Positions 14,998-22,586 of a stretch of 64,000 nucleotides of DNA are shown in pieces (the stretch's first letter is position 1; each line of letters begins with the position of its first letter). The notes below the pieces were generated by a model, which saw nothing but the letters and a program-made list of their open reading frames with translations, was not told the DNA's origin and made no database searches. Location of the stretch: positions 20,187-84,186 of IMG/VR virus record IMGVR_UViG_3300009506_000011; one strand, written 5' to 3'. A program made the position numbers and the translations under genes. This DNA is from a virus.

Positions 14998-15239
14998 GCT
15001 GTCGCCTCGTAAATAGCTCGCACGCGGCGCCAAGTCCGCTGCGTGATGCGGCCGCCGTCGCCGTCGCGATAGAACCGACGGTAGCTACCGTCGGCACGCA
15101 GCACGCCAGCGTAGCCGTGCTCGCGCGCGTATCGGCGCGCATTCGACCACGGCGATCGGCCGCCGCCACGCCAGTCGGCCAGGACCCGGATCGCGCCGGT
15201 GCGTCGCACGGTGATGGTGATATCGATGTCGTCGCTCAT
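14994..15239 (-). CDS. small hypothetical protein
   Basis: 81 residues, MSDDIDITITVRRTGAIRVL then GYAGVLRADGSYRRFYRDGD. Two-strand start and a basic tail; similar in flavour to the 49-residue product at 15694. Follows the upstream stop by two bases. Confidence 0.55.
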   Translation of the reverse strand: MSDDIDITITVRRTGAIRVLADWRGGGRSPWSNARRYAREHGYAGVLRADGSYRRFYRDGDGGRITQRTWRRVRAIYEATA

Positions 15240-15241
15240 GC

Positions 15242-15697
15242 TCACTCCGCTGCGGCAGCTACGAGCTGCCGTGCAAAAGGCGCGTCCTGTGCGCCGAGGT
15301 AATCTCGCCAGGTGTCGTCCGCGGTGGGGTAGTCCTCGCTCGAATAGGCCAGGTCGTCGAGCAGGCGACCGTACTGCGCAGCGGCGGCGACCACGGCGCG
15401 CCAGGTAGCGCCGTCGGCAATCACGCGGTAGCCGGTCACGATCCACCGCACCGCGTACTCGTCGCGGTCCGGCTCGGGACTGAGGCGGCCGCTCAGCTCG
15501 ACCAGCTGGTCGCCGTCCTGCACCGCCATCGAGTAGTAGCGCGTGTAGCGCGCCAGCTCGAGCAGGCTGGTGCACGCGCTCACGCCGAGCGGCTGCGTGG
15601 CCGAGGACTCGTCGTCCGCGGTCCAGCCGTCAGGACGGTGCGGATCGAGCATCGTGGCGAGCGGCTCGCCAGCGGGGTGGATGCGATAGGCAATCAC
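15242..15697 (-). CDS. hypothetical protein
   Basis: 151 residues starting GTG (VIAYRIHPAGEPLATML) that overlaps the TGA of the small gene before it. Middle ARYTRYYSMAVQDGDQLVEL, C-terminal TWRDYLGAQDAPFARQLV. No family recognised. Confidence 0.55.
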   Translation of the reverse strand: MIAYRIHPAGEPLATMLDPHRPDGWTADDESSATQPLGVSACTSLLELARYTRYYSMAVQDGDQLVELSGRLSPEPDRDEYAVRWIVTGYRVIADGATWRAVVAAAAQYGRLLDDLAYSSEDYPTADDTWRDYLGAQDAPFARQLVAAAAE

Positions 15698-15843
15698 GAC
15701 TGCACCTGCCTGCGACCGATGAGCTTGCCGCTCGGACCTACCTCGGCGCGGTAGAGCTTGCCACCGCGACGATAGGTCACTACGGTGCCTACGCGCGCGG
15801 AGGAGTAGCGGTTGGAGCGGTCGGTTTTGCTGTTGTGTGCCAT
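15694..15843 (-). CDS. 49-residue basic protein, first gene of reverse operon
   Basis: MAHNSKTDRSNRYSSARVGT, then VVTYRRGGKLYRAEVGPSGK and a short tail. Beta-strand pattern with many Arg/Lys. It begins 2-3 bases after the predicted start of a sigma-54-like promoter (15871-15856), supporting the short frame as real. Confidence 0.6.
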   Translation of the reverse strand: MAHNSKTDRSNRYSSARVGTVVTYRRGGKLYRAEVGPSGKLIGRRQVQS

Positions 15844-15855
15844 GCCAGCCTAATG

Positions 15856-15871
15856 TGCACGATCTATGCCA
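15856..15871 (-). promoter_or_regulatory. sigma-54-like promoter, reverse
   Basis: Reverse strand TGGCATA-GATC-GTGCA: GG and GC are 10 bp apart as in -24/-12 elements. A start 12 bases on falls 2 bases before the ATG at 15843. Confidence 0.55.
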
Positions 15872-15885
15872 GATGTTCGAGTCGT

Positions 15886-15901
15886 TGGCATAGCACGTGC
15901 C
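15886..15901 (+). promoter_or_regulatory. sigma-54-like promoter, forward
   Basis: TGGCATA-GCAC-GTGCC, mirror image of the reverse promoter; together they form a 15-bp inverted repeat with a 14-bp centre. Predicted start about 15912, ATG at 15915. Confidence 0.5.
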
Positions 15902-15914
15902 CAAGGCCACCAAT

Positions 15915-16205
15915 ATGATTTTTGCAGCAGCCATTGAGGCGGCGCAGCGTGAGCTAGCGCTGCGATATTACGACGATCCTGGACGCGAACCTGCGCCGGT
16001 GGAGCTGGCGCTTGAGCAGCAGCTGCTCGGCCTGCAGCGGCTCGCGACACTGTACCGCCGGCACCGGCACGATCCGGAGGCTGTAACAGCGGCGCTCGGC
16101 CTCACGGCAGCGGCGCTGCAATTACACTCACAGTGTAGAGCGCAAATCCTGCACGCGGTTTGCGCAGTCCGGCAGCTGCTAAATGCGCGGAACCTGGCGA
16201 GCTAG
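15915..16205 (+). CDS. helical hypothetical protein
   Basis: 96 residues from MIFAAAIEAAQRELALRYYD. Almost entirely alpha-helical with Leu/Gln-rich coiled-coil spacing (LALEQQLLGLQRLATLYRRH). ATG chosen from the promoter geometry; a GTG at 15897 would start inside the -12 box. Function unknown. Confidence 0.55.
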   Translation: MIFAAAIEAAQRELALRYYDDPGREPAPVELALEQQLLGLQRLATLYRRHRHDPEAVTAALGLTAAALQLHSQCRAQILHAVCAVRQLLNARNLAS

Positions 16206-16235
16206 CCATGCCACGGTCGGCGTTCAAGCGGTCAA

Positions 16236-16301
16236 CGCGCAATTCTTGCACCTGAACGCGGCGCCGGTGCAGGAATTGCGCGCAGCTCATAGCGCGCTAT
16301 G
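16236..16301. repeat. long hairpin followed by a 14-bp perfect palindrome
   Basis: 16236-16252 and 16266-16282 pair over 17 bp with one G-U and a 13-nt loop. It has no T tract, so it is not a classic terminator. Next to it, 16288-16301 is CATAGCGCGCTATG, a perfect palindrome upstream of the sigma-54-like promoter, suitable as an activator or repressor site. The 156-bp gap 16206-16361 holds only these elements and the promoter. Confidence 0.7.
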
Positions 16302-16333
16302 CGACTTTCAGCAGGTTTTCGCAGCTGGATAGT

Positions 16334-16349
16334 TGGCACGGAACGTGCA
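16334..16349 (+). promoter_or_regulatory. sigma-54-like promoter
   Basis: TGGCACG-GAAC-GTGCA, differing from the textbook -24/-12 element at one position. GG-to-GC distance is 10 bp; predicted start ~16360, two bases before ATG 16362. GCACG-GAA-CGTGC is also an inverted repeat. Confidence 0.6.
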
Positions 16350-16361
16350 AAATCGCCTGGC

Positions 16362-16787
16362 ATGCGACTTTACCTCTACGACATCGATACCTGCGAAGAG
16401 CTGGCTTCCTACGCGCTGGACGGCACCAGCGAAGCTGGAATCTACAACGGCCGCCGCTACATGGACACGTGCCTCGGCTACACGATTCGCGAAGGCCGGA
16501 AGGTACGCGTCCTCCGCGCGGAGGACTTCAGCGGCCGCCGGATCGTCGCCAAGGATTGGTCGCCGTGCACTGGCGATGGCCGGCGGCGGCCTGGCGGCTG
16601 GAGCGAGTGGACGCTGCTCGTCAGCCGTGAGCGCGGCTGGCAAGGCAACGAGGCTGACGTGCCTGGCGGCACGCCGCACGCGGAGCTACCACCGCGCCTG
16701 CAGCAGCTGCTGGCTCGCGTGAAGCGCGAGAACGCCAAGCGCGGCCGAGCCTATCGGCGCGCCGTAGCCGAGGCGGTGGCGGCGTGA
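16362..16787 (+). CDS. hypothetical protein
   Basis: 141 residues from MRLYLYDIDTCEELASYALD. Beta-rich first half with GIYNGRRYMDTCLGYTIREG, basic helical end (LARVKRENAKRGRAYRRAV). Start set by the promoter. First gene of the forward operon that runs to 21456. No family recognised. Confidence 0.6.
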   Translation: MRLYLYDIDTCEELASYALDGTSEAGIYNGRRYMDTCLGYTIREGRKVRVLRAEDFSGRRIVAKDWSPCTGDGRRRPGGWSEWTLLVSRERGWQGNEADVPGGTPHAELPPRLQQLLARVKRENAKRGRAYRRAVAEAVAA

Positions 16788-17014
16788 GGACCGCCTACCT
16801 GAACGTGCTGGTGTCGCCAGCTGGCCAAGCTGTCGAAGCCAACGTGAGCCGGCATCCGGCGGCGGAGCTGCCGCCGGTGCGGTACCGCACCGGCATTCAC
16901 CGGCACCGGCTGGTGTTGGTGCTGGAAGGCCGGACGCTGCTCGACGCGCACGAGGCTGCCTTGCGCGCCTGCCAATCGACCGAGCTAGCGTGGCTGCTGC
17001 CACTGCTCGGATGA
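16784..17014 (+). CDS. small hypothetical protein
   Basis: 76 residues; GTG overlaps the previous TGA. MRTAYLNVLVSPAGQAVEAN, later HRLVLVLEGRTLLDAHEAAL. Its stop lies two bases before the hammerhead motif at 17016. Confidence 0.55.
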   Translation: MRTAYLNVLVSPAGQAVEANVSRHPAAELPPVRYRTGIHRHRLVLVLEGRTLLDAHEAALRACQSTELAWLLPLLG

Positions 17015-17015
17015 C

Positions 17016-17063
17016 GCCGAAACGCCGTGAGGCGTCCGCCGGTCGCGCCGGCGCTGACGAGGC
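17016..17063 (+). ncRNA. hammerhead ribozyme motif (stem-II-open form), copy 2
   Basis: GCC, GAAA (17019-17022), stem III ACGCC-GTGA-GGCGT, cleavage C at 17036, stem I CGCCGG-TCGCG-CCGGCG, CTGACGA (17054-17060), GGC. Same core as the copy at 14337 with loop differences that leave every stem intact. It is followed by hairpin GCGGAG-TCGCA-CTCCGC and lies between the genes ending 17014 and starting 17107. Confidence 0.8.
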
Positions 17064-17106
17064 ACGCGGAGTCGCACTCCGCACTCCGCCCACCGAAAGA
17101 AACACC

Positions 17107-18132
17107 ATGAAGATCCGAGTTATCGTAGACCAGAAAACCGCACTCCGAGAAGGCATCGACGCGCCGACGAGCGCCTGCCTGATCGATATCGATCCTGCCG
17201 AGCTGACGGAGGAGGAGCGCGAGGTGCTCGCGTCCCTGCTCGCGTCCAACCACGACACCACCGCGTCGACACTGCAGGCCGCGTACGGTCAGTACCGCCA
17301 TCTCGAGGTGGTGTCGCAGGACCTCGGCGGACTTCGGCGCGGCCTCGCCGATCTGATCGCCTGGCGTGACCAGGTGCAGGCCGAGTGCATCGAGAAGCGT
17401 CGCGAAGCGGACGATCGGATCGACGCCGCCATTGCAAACCCGCCGCCGCCGCGCCGGCAGCTGGTCCGGCTGTCCGGCGGCGGCGTCATCGACGCCTACA
17501 GCGAGGACGAGACCACGATGGCGCTGGAGCTGCCGAGCGCGCCGGCGCCCGGCTACCTGCCTCACGCCTCCGAGGAGGCGCAGGAGCGGCTGTCGGCCGC
17601 GCGGCGCGCTGTCGACTTGGAGGAGGCGCGGCTGCGCGAGGCTGCGCGACCGGAGCTTGAGCGGCTCGTCGCCGCTCGCGACGAGAAGCGCCGTCTCGCC
17701 GAGGAGGCGAAGCAGGCCGAGTACAACGCCGTCTACCAGCGCCTGCCGGTGATCCTGCGCGAGCGGCACAGAGCCGGCTACGCCTCTCCTGGCGAGGTCC
17801 GACTTGCCTTCCAGCAGCAGGTGCTGGCCGACACTGGCCAGGAGCTGGATCCTTGGTGCACGGCCGAAAATGCCAGCTCCGGAGAGCTGGCATGGCTGAG
17901 CAACGACGAGTTCCTCGCGCTCCAGCGCGCTCGCGCGGCTGCGCCTCCCGGCGCCACAGTGACGCCGGCGCTGATTTGGCTGAGCGAGCGGAGGCCAGCC
18001 ACCGAGGCGGAGCTCGACGACGACCTGGCCGACGAGGACGACGAGATCGAGGAGCGCATCGACGAGAGGCGCGTGTTTCTCGTGCGGTGGACGGTCGGCG
18101 GCGTGCCGATCACCGCCGTCGTGCCCATGTAG
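17107..18132 (+). CDS. coiled-coil hypothetical protein
   Basis: 341 residues from MKIRVIVDQKTALREGIDAP. Residues ~75-110 and ~150-205 are long charged helices (EAQERLSAARRAVDLEEARL, RLVAARDEKRRLAEEAKQAE). C-terminal acidic stretch (DDDLADEDDEIEERIDE) then a beta hairpin. Preceded by hammerhead and hairpin; followed directly by another hammerhead-like motif. Unknown function. Confidence 0.6.
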   Translation: MKIRVIVDQKTALREGIDAPTSACLIDIDPAELTEEEREVLASLLASNHDTTASTLQAAYGQYRHLEVVSQDLGGLRRGLADLIAWRDQVQAECIEKRREADDRIDAAIANPPPPRRQLVRLSGGGVIDAYSEDETTMALELPSAPAPGYLPHASEEAQERLSAARRAVDLEEARLREAARPELERLVAARDEKRRLAEEAKQAEYNAVYQRLPVILRERHRAGYASPGEVRLAFQQQVLADTGQELDPWCTAENASSGELAWLSNDEFLALQRARAAAPPGATVTPALIWLSERRPATEAELDDDLADEDDEIEERIDERRVFLVRWTVGGVPITAVVPM

Positions 18133-18191
18133 CCGAAACGTTGCCGCGCGAGCGGCGGCGTCCACCGGTAGCACCGTGTGCCGATGATGGC
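18132..18191 (+). ncRNA. hammerhead-like motif, degenerate copy 3
   Basis: GCC, GAAA (18135-18138), a 9-bp stem III with GCGA loop, UC at 18161-18162, a 6-bp stem I with one bulge, then CCGATGA instead of CTGANGA plus one extra base before GGC. It sits between the genes ending 18132 and starting 18224, and is followed by hairpin GCGAGG-TAGCT-CCTCGC like the other two copies. The U4-to-C change probably lowers or abolishes cleavage. Confidence 0.5.
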
Positions 18192-18223
18192 AGAGCGAGG
18201 TAGCTCCTCGCAGGAGGACAATC

Positions 18224-18757
18224 GTGATCATCACCACCTCGGCGGTCACCGCCGATCCCAACGACACCTATCAGCCGTACCGGATGCGGCTCGCTTTCGC
18301 GCCGTCAGGCCAGTATGCCGGCAGCTCCGCCACGCTGGATCTGATCGCCTATTACTCGGAGTACAGCGACACACACGAGCTGCACGGTCCCTACTGGCAG
18401 CTCGAATGCAACGCCCCGGCCTGCGAGCGGCCGGCGGTTTTCCGCGGTTCGCGAGACGAGCTGGCCGAGCTAGCCATGTGGTGGCTCGCTCGATTCGCCC
18501 CCGGACCCTACGAGGTGCCGGAGGAGCTCGAGGATCTCGCGGACGACGAATCTGCGGACGGCTGGGGATGGTACATCCGCGCTTCTCTCGCCGATCTCGT
18601 CGGCGTCCCAGCAGAGGATCAGTGGCTCGACCGGCGCGAGGCTGGCCGCGACGAAGAGTGTGACTGGCTCGCCGCGTCGGTCAACGACATGGCCGGCTGG
18701 CTACGCGGAGCCTACGACAGCGCTGGCATGAGCCGTGCCTATGAGGTGCGGTCATGA
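18224..18757 (+). CDS. hypothetical protein
   Basis: 177 residues, GTG start 6 bases after AGGAGG. Beta-rich N-terminus (PYRMRLAFAPSGQYAGSSAT), a CNAPACERPAVF Cys pair, an acidic Trp-rich middle (DGWGWYIRASLADLVG). No family recognised. Confidence 0.6.
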   Translation: MIITTSAVTADPNDTYQPYRMRLAFAPSGQYAGSSATLDLIAYYSEYSDTHELHGPYWQLECNAPACERPAVFRGSRDELAELAMWWLARFAPGPYEVPEELEDLADDESADGWGWYIRASLADLVGVPAEDQWLDRREAGRDEECDWLAASVNDMAGWLRGAYDSAGMSRAYEVRS

Positions 18758-18915
18758 GGCTCAGCATCATACGGCGGCGCCTGCTGCTGAGGCGCCTGCT
18801 AGAGAAAGGGTGCTCTGTGCGGCTACGCCGCATCGTCGAGCGCAACTGGAACCTGACTACGAGCTTGGCACCGTTGGTCAAACAGGATGAGCGAGGTGTG
18901 CCATGCGAGCGCTGA
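18754..18915 (+). CDS. 53-residue basic protein
   Basis: MRLSIIRRRLLLRRLLEKGC, then RLRRIVERNWNLTTSLAPLV and a tail. Starts with ATGA overlap to the previous stop and overlaps the ASCH gene start. Arg/Leu-rich amphipathic helix; could bind nucleic acid or membrane. Confidence 0.45.
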   Translation: MRLSIIRRRLLLRRLLEKGCSVRLRRIVERNWNLTTSLAPLVKQDERGVPCER

Positions 18916-19517
18916 GCATCCGCCAGCCCTGGCCAGAAGCGATCCTGCGGCCACCGTCGAGGGAATTCCCCTCGCCGAAGAGGATCGAGAATCGGACGTG
19001 CCGAGATGGCACGGCCGGCCAGCCGTGCTCTCACCGCGGTCCGGTGCTGCTCCACGCGAGCAGCGGCATGGCCGCCGCCGAGCTCAGCTCGGCGCTCGAC
19101 ATGTGGCGAGCCGCTCGGCTCATCACCGCCAGCGCGTCCCTCGGTGTCGTGACCGCGTTGCGGCGCGGTGGTATCGTCGGCTACTGCCGCGCGCTCGGTC
19201 ACCTCCGGCCAGACGGCACGGCCGCCGTGGTCGTCGATGGCGAGCCGCGGACCATGTCCGCCGCCGAAGTGCGGCGGCGCTTTGACCTGCGGTGGTGGAG
19301 TGGCGGCCACGGCCTGCTCCTGACCGACGTTGAGCAGCTGCCTTTCGTGCCATGCAGCGGCGCCCTCAACATGTGGCAGGTGCCTGCCGAGGTGCTCCAG
19401 CAGCTCGAAACGGCCGGCCGACGGTTCGACCGCTACGGCAACCTGCTCTACCGGACTCGCGTGCGCGGACACGAGCGATGGGTGACCATTCCGCGCGATG
19501 AAAGGATTGCGTCATGA
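18903..19517 (+). CDS. ASCH (PUA-like) domain protein
   Basis: 204 residues. MRALSIRQPWPEAIL and KRIENRTCRDG are the classic opening of ASCH domains (beta-barrel RNA/nucleotide binders); GPVLLHASSGM and VGYCRALGHL follow in order. ASCH proteins in phages often accompany RNA or nucleotide modification. C-terminal 60 residues are unassigned. Confidence 0.75.
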   Translation: MRALSIRQPWPEAILRPPSREFPSPKRIENRTCRDGTAGQPCSHRGPVLLHASSGMAAAELSSALDMWRAARLITASASLGVVTALRRGGIVGYCRALGHLRPDGTAAVVVDGEPRTMSAAEVRRRFDLRWWSGGHGLLLTDVEQLPFVPCSGALNMWQVPAEVLQQLETAGRRFDRYGNLLYRTRVRGHERWVTIPRDERIAS

Positions 19518-20203
19518 TCTGCGCCATTTGCTACTCCCCAACTTCCTACTCCCCAACTTCCTCACTCAACCCCCTGATCGTCGCGGCCGTGCGCGAGTGC
19601 GCCACGGTCGCCGAGGCTGCCCGGTGGCAGCGCCAGAGGACAGCGACGAACCCCGAGATCGTCAGCGGCTGCAATGCCTTGTGCGAGCTGCCAGGCGCCA
19701 AGCCCGGTGACCTGGTCGAGTGCTTCGGCGATGACTGGCTGCAGACCGGCGAGCTGACTGGCGTCGACGACGTGACGCAGTACCAGTGCCGTTGGCTCAT
19801 CGAGCCGCGTCTGCTCGACGCTCGCGACCTTTTGCTGCGAGGGACCGAGCGGACGAGGGATCAGCTCCCGGAGCAGTACGGCGACGTCAGCGCCGCGTTG
19901 ACGGTCGTCACGCACGCGATCCTCAGCGGCGCACTGCATGACCGGGAGGCGGAGCTGCGCGAGGCATGGTCCGTCGTCGAGGAGGCATACCGGTGCGCCT
20001 GCCGCAGCACCGGCATGGCCAACGAGGTCATGCGTGAGCAAACTCAGCCGCGCGACGAGGTGCGCTCGGCTATGGCTGCGCTGCCCCGTTTGCAGTCGAT
20101 GTCGGCGCTGCTGGAGCGCGCGCTCAAGTGCTGCACCGCGGCGCTACGCTTGGCACTCGGCCGCTCCGACGCCGGCCAGCTCATTGCGGAGGTGGCGTCG
20201 TGA
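19514..20203 (+). CDS. hypothetical helical protein
   Basis: 229 residues. The N-terminus carries a perfect repeat YSPTS-YSPTS from a 15-bp tandem duplication (19531-19560), with CAIC before it. The remainder is helical with Cys in MSALLERALKCCTAALRLAL. ATGA overlap with the ASCH gene. Confidence 0.55.
   Translation: MICAICYSPTSYSPTSSLNPLIVAAVRECATVAEAARWQRQRTATNPEIVSGCNALCELPGAKPGDLVECFGDDWLQTGELTGVDDVTQYQCRWLIEPRLLDARDLLLRGTERTRDQLPEQYGDVSAALTVVTHAILSGALHDREAELREAWSVVEEAYRCACRSTGMANEVMREQTQPRDEVRSAMAALPRLQSMSALLERALKCCTAALRLALGRSDAGQLIAEVAS
19531..19560 (+). repeat. 15-bp tandem duplication
   Basis: CTACTCCCCAACTTC occurs twice head to tail, in frame, giving a repeated pentapeptide. Likely slippage. 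Confidence 0.9.
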
Positions 20204-20358
20204 GCGCCTGGCGCGCCTTCCAAGGCGCAAATGGCTGGTATGTGGCCTGGGAGTCGGACGATGGTTTTCACCATCAGCCGTCGTTTCCGCGGTGGCTGAC
20301 GGAAGAGGAAGCGCGTCGCGAGGCGCGGCGTCGCAATGAGGAGGAGGACGAGATATGA
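20200..20358 (+). CDS. 52-residue protein
   Basis: GTG overlaps the previous TGA. AFQGANGWYVAWESDDGFHH then a charged helix (EEEARREARRRNEEED). Resembles small single-strand-wrap phage proteins; function unknown. Confidence 0.5.
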   Translation: MSAWRAFQGANGWYVAWESDDGFHHQPSFPRWLTEEEARREARRRNEEEDEI

Positions 20359-21314
20359 GCACGCGACTATACGCAGCCGCGCCCCGGCGCGGCGTTATCC
20401 CTGGCACTGGCTGCGAGCACGCGGCCGATCCGTTGCTCGGCTGGTGCGCCGAGTGTGGCTGGGCCTGGGAGCCAGACGAGAGCCGGCTGCCAAGAGGCAC
20501 AGCGGTAGGACCAGACGAGCTGATGGCAGCGATGCTCCGCGCGCCGCTCGACCGCTGCTCGCGATGTGGCGCGAACGCATGCGCTCGAACCGGACCGAGG
20601 GTTTGGGCCGAGTGGCTCTATGAGCGGCTGGACGGCGATCTGCTCGGCGCGGCCTACTACGGTCGCAGCCAGCTCCTGCCGGCGGAGGTCTACTCCGCCT
20701 GCGAAGCGCACGAGATGTCGGCCAGGCAGCTCGAGTGGTGGTGGCTCGAGGTCGGGGAGCGATGGCACGAGCTCGCCGACAACCCCCGAGCCCGGTGGCT
20801 CGACGATTGCCACGGTTACGGTCCGAGCTACGCGCCGCTTGGCGAGATGTACCCGGACATCGTCGCCGACGGCCACGATCCGAGCACCTGTCCGGCGTGC
20901 AGAGCGTACCTCGGCGTGCCAGAGCCGTACCTCGATCTACCGAGGTGGTGCCATGCGGCGATGGACGATGCGTATGTTGGCCACGGCCGCGCCCTGACCG
21001 CCATCGCTGCTCAGGCCGATGTGGCCGCCGCGGTCGCGGCGCGCGCCATGTCCGTCTGGCCGTACGTGCCGAAGGACCCCACGGACGGATTCTGGCTGCT
21101 CCGCGGAGAAACCGCCCGCGGCCCATACAAGGCGCGGGAGCAGGCCGAGCTGGCGGCGAAGCAGCTCGGCGGACGCGTGCGCGAAGTGCGGCACGGCTGC
21201 TGGCAGCCGGAGCCAGCGGACATGAGCGGCAGCGAGCCGCAGGTTCCGCCCGGCGCGAAGCTACCGGATGTCCCATTGGTATGCCACCGGCAAGCGGTCA
21301 GCGGGGGAGTATGA
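20355..21314 (+). CDS. Cys-rich hypothetical protein
   Basis: 319 residues. Several pairs: GWCAECGW, RCSRCGANAC, CPACR, plus CEH and CH, suggesting two or three zinc sites in the first 200 residues; C-terminal FWLLRGETARGPYKAREQAE is a short beta-alpha domain. ATGA overlap upstream. No family recognised. Confidence 0.55.
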   Translation: MSTRLYAAAPRRGVIPGTGCEHAADPLLGWCAECGWAWEPDESRLPRGTAVGPDELMAAMLRAPLDRCSRCGANACARTGPRVWAEWLYERLDGDLLGAAYYGRSQLLPAEVYSACEAHEMSARQLEWWWLEVGERWHELADNPRARWLDDCHGYGPSYAPLGEMYPDIVADGHDPSTCPACRAYLGVPEPYLDLPRWCHAAMDDAYVGHGRALTAIAAQADVAAAVAARAMSVWPYVPKDPTDGFWLLRGETARGPYKAREQAELAAKQLGGRVREVRHGCWQPEPADMSGSEPQVPPGAKLPDVPLVCHRQAVSGGV

Positions 21315-21456
21315 CCTGGACGACGAGCTGTGCGGCGTGCCAGGCGTCTATAATGTCACGTCGCAACCGCATGATGATGGGTGGCACTATATGGTGCTCT
21401 GCCTCCCGAGCACGGCGGCGGAGCACGGATGGGAGCTGACCGACACGCCAGACTAG
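21268..21456 (+). CDS. small hypothetical protein
   Basis: 62 residues, MSHWYATGKRSAGEYDLDDE, later DGWHYMVLCLPSTAAEHGWE. Overlaps the previous gene by 47 bp and converges on the reverse gene at 21453. Function unknown. Confidence 0.45.
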   Translation: MSHWYATGKRSAGEYDLDDELCGVPGVYNVTSQPHDDGWHYMVLCLPSTAAEHGWELTDTPD

Positions 21457-22586
21457 CTGGCGTGCCACAGCAGCCGCGCCTGCGCCACCTCCGCTGGCGG
21501 CACCGGCCCGCCGATGTATCGGAATGACGCGGTCATCTGGGCTAAGCGGGTTTGCGTCGTTTGGTGCCGCCAGTGTATCGCGCGCCGCACCTTGCGCTCG
21601 CGCACCATCTCCCAATTTGGCGAATGCATCCGCGACGCCACCTGCGCCGGATGGGTGGGGGTCGTGCGCAGGCCGAGCCCGTTGGTCGCGGCGATGGCGC
21701 CAATCTTGTCGCTCAGCGCTGTCCCGATGCCGATCCCCTGAAAGTCTGGCAGCACGACCGTCCGGCTCGTGCGCCAGGTGTTTTTGACGTATCGGTGGGG
21801 GAATGGCATCACGCCGCAGAAGGCTGACGGGGCCCCGTCAATGAGCCCCATGAAGCACTTGGCAGACTTGTTCAGCTCGTGCGTCAGGTAGTGATGCGGA
21901 GCGAACCACGGCCAAGCCGCATGCTCGCAGCGGACGATCTCCAGCTCGATCCGGGGCCGGGGTTGAACCGACCTCCACGTCACAAGGCCGACGTGAGGCG
22001 CTGGGCGAGGCTCTAGGATCCAATCGGGCTGCAGCCACTCGACGAGGTCATCGTGGCAGGAGACTGCCACGAATCGCCGGTTTGACCGGCGCACGTGCTT
22101 TGCGACCGCAGCGCTGCCGATCTGGGCCACCTTCCGGTGGACGACGCTGGTGTACTCGTCGATTGCCACAAGCGGCCGCGGGTCGACCAGTGCTCTGGCG
22201 AGGTTGCACCGGAAGCGCTCGCCGTTGGACAGGACCCGGAACGGACGGAGCCACGCCGGCGGCGACGAGAAGCCCACAGACGACAGAGCCCTGATGACGT
22301 TGTCGATGGGCAATGCCTCATCAAACTCAGTGACCACGGCGCCGTCGCCCCAGTCGTAACCCTCGATCAGTGCATCGCCGAAGAGGTGCCGGGCAATGCT
22401 TGTCTTGCCGCAGCCGCTCGGGCCGGTAATGAGCCCGATGCTCCACGGCCTCGCGTCGAGGTCCACGTCAGCGCGAATCTCCACCACGCTTTCAGCGGCA
22501 GACGGGATGTCGTACATTCCCTCCACTTGCTTCACCCGGGCCGTTCGCTCAACGCCCGTCGCAAGCCTCAGATCAACGCGCGGCAT
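21453..22586 (-). CDS. ABC-type ATPase fused to a GNAT-like domain
   Basis: 377 residues. N-terminal ABC ATPase: Walker A ITGPSGCGKTSIARHLFG, signature FRVLSNGERFRCNLARALVD (Q/S-loop region), Walker B PLVAIDEYTS, and an H-loop VSCHDD. From ~residue 215 a GNAT-like fold: FMGLIDGAPSAFCGVMPFP and VVLPDFQGIGIGTALSDKIG, the acetyl-CoA loop pattern. Phage ABC-GNAT fusions are suspected in nucleic-acid modification (Mom is GNAT-fold). Start at 22586 overlaps the ParB-like stop. Confidence 0.75.
   Translation of the reverse strand: MPRVDLRLATGVERTARVKQVEGMYDIPSAAESVVEIRADVDLDARPWSIGLITGPSGCGKTSIARHLFGDALIEGYDWGDGAVVTEFDEALPIDNVIRALSSVGFSSPPAWLRPFRVLSNGERFRCNLARALVDPRPLVAIDEYTSVVHRKVAQIGSAAVAKHVRRSNRRFVAVSCHDDLVEWLQPDWILEPRPAPHVGLVTWRSVQPRPRIELEIVRCEHAAWPWFAPHHYLTHELNKSAKCFMGLIDGAPSAFCGVMPFPHRYVKNTWRTSRTVVLPDFQGIGIGTALSDKIGAIAATNGLGLRTTPTHPAQVASRMHSPNWEMVRERKVRRAIHWRHQTTQTRLAQMTASFRYIGGPVPPAEVAQARLLWHAS

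Noticed and set aside
16237-16281. Rho-independent terminator after 16205
   Set aside because: The stem is strong but no T run follows on either strand.
18132-18191. Calling the third hammerhead intact
   Set aside because: The invariant U of CUGANGA is C and an extra base precedes stem II, so I kept it as degenerate.
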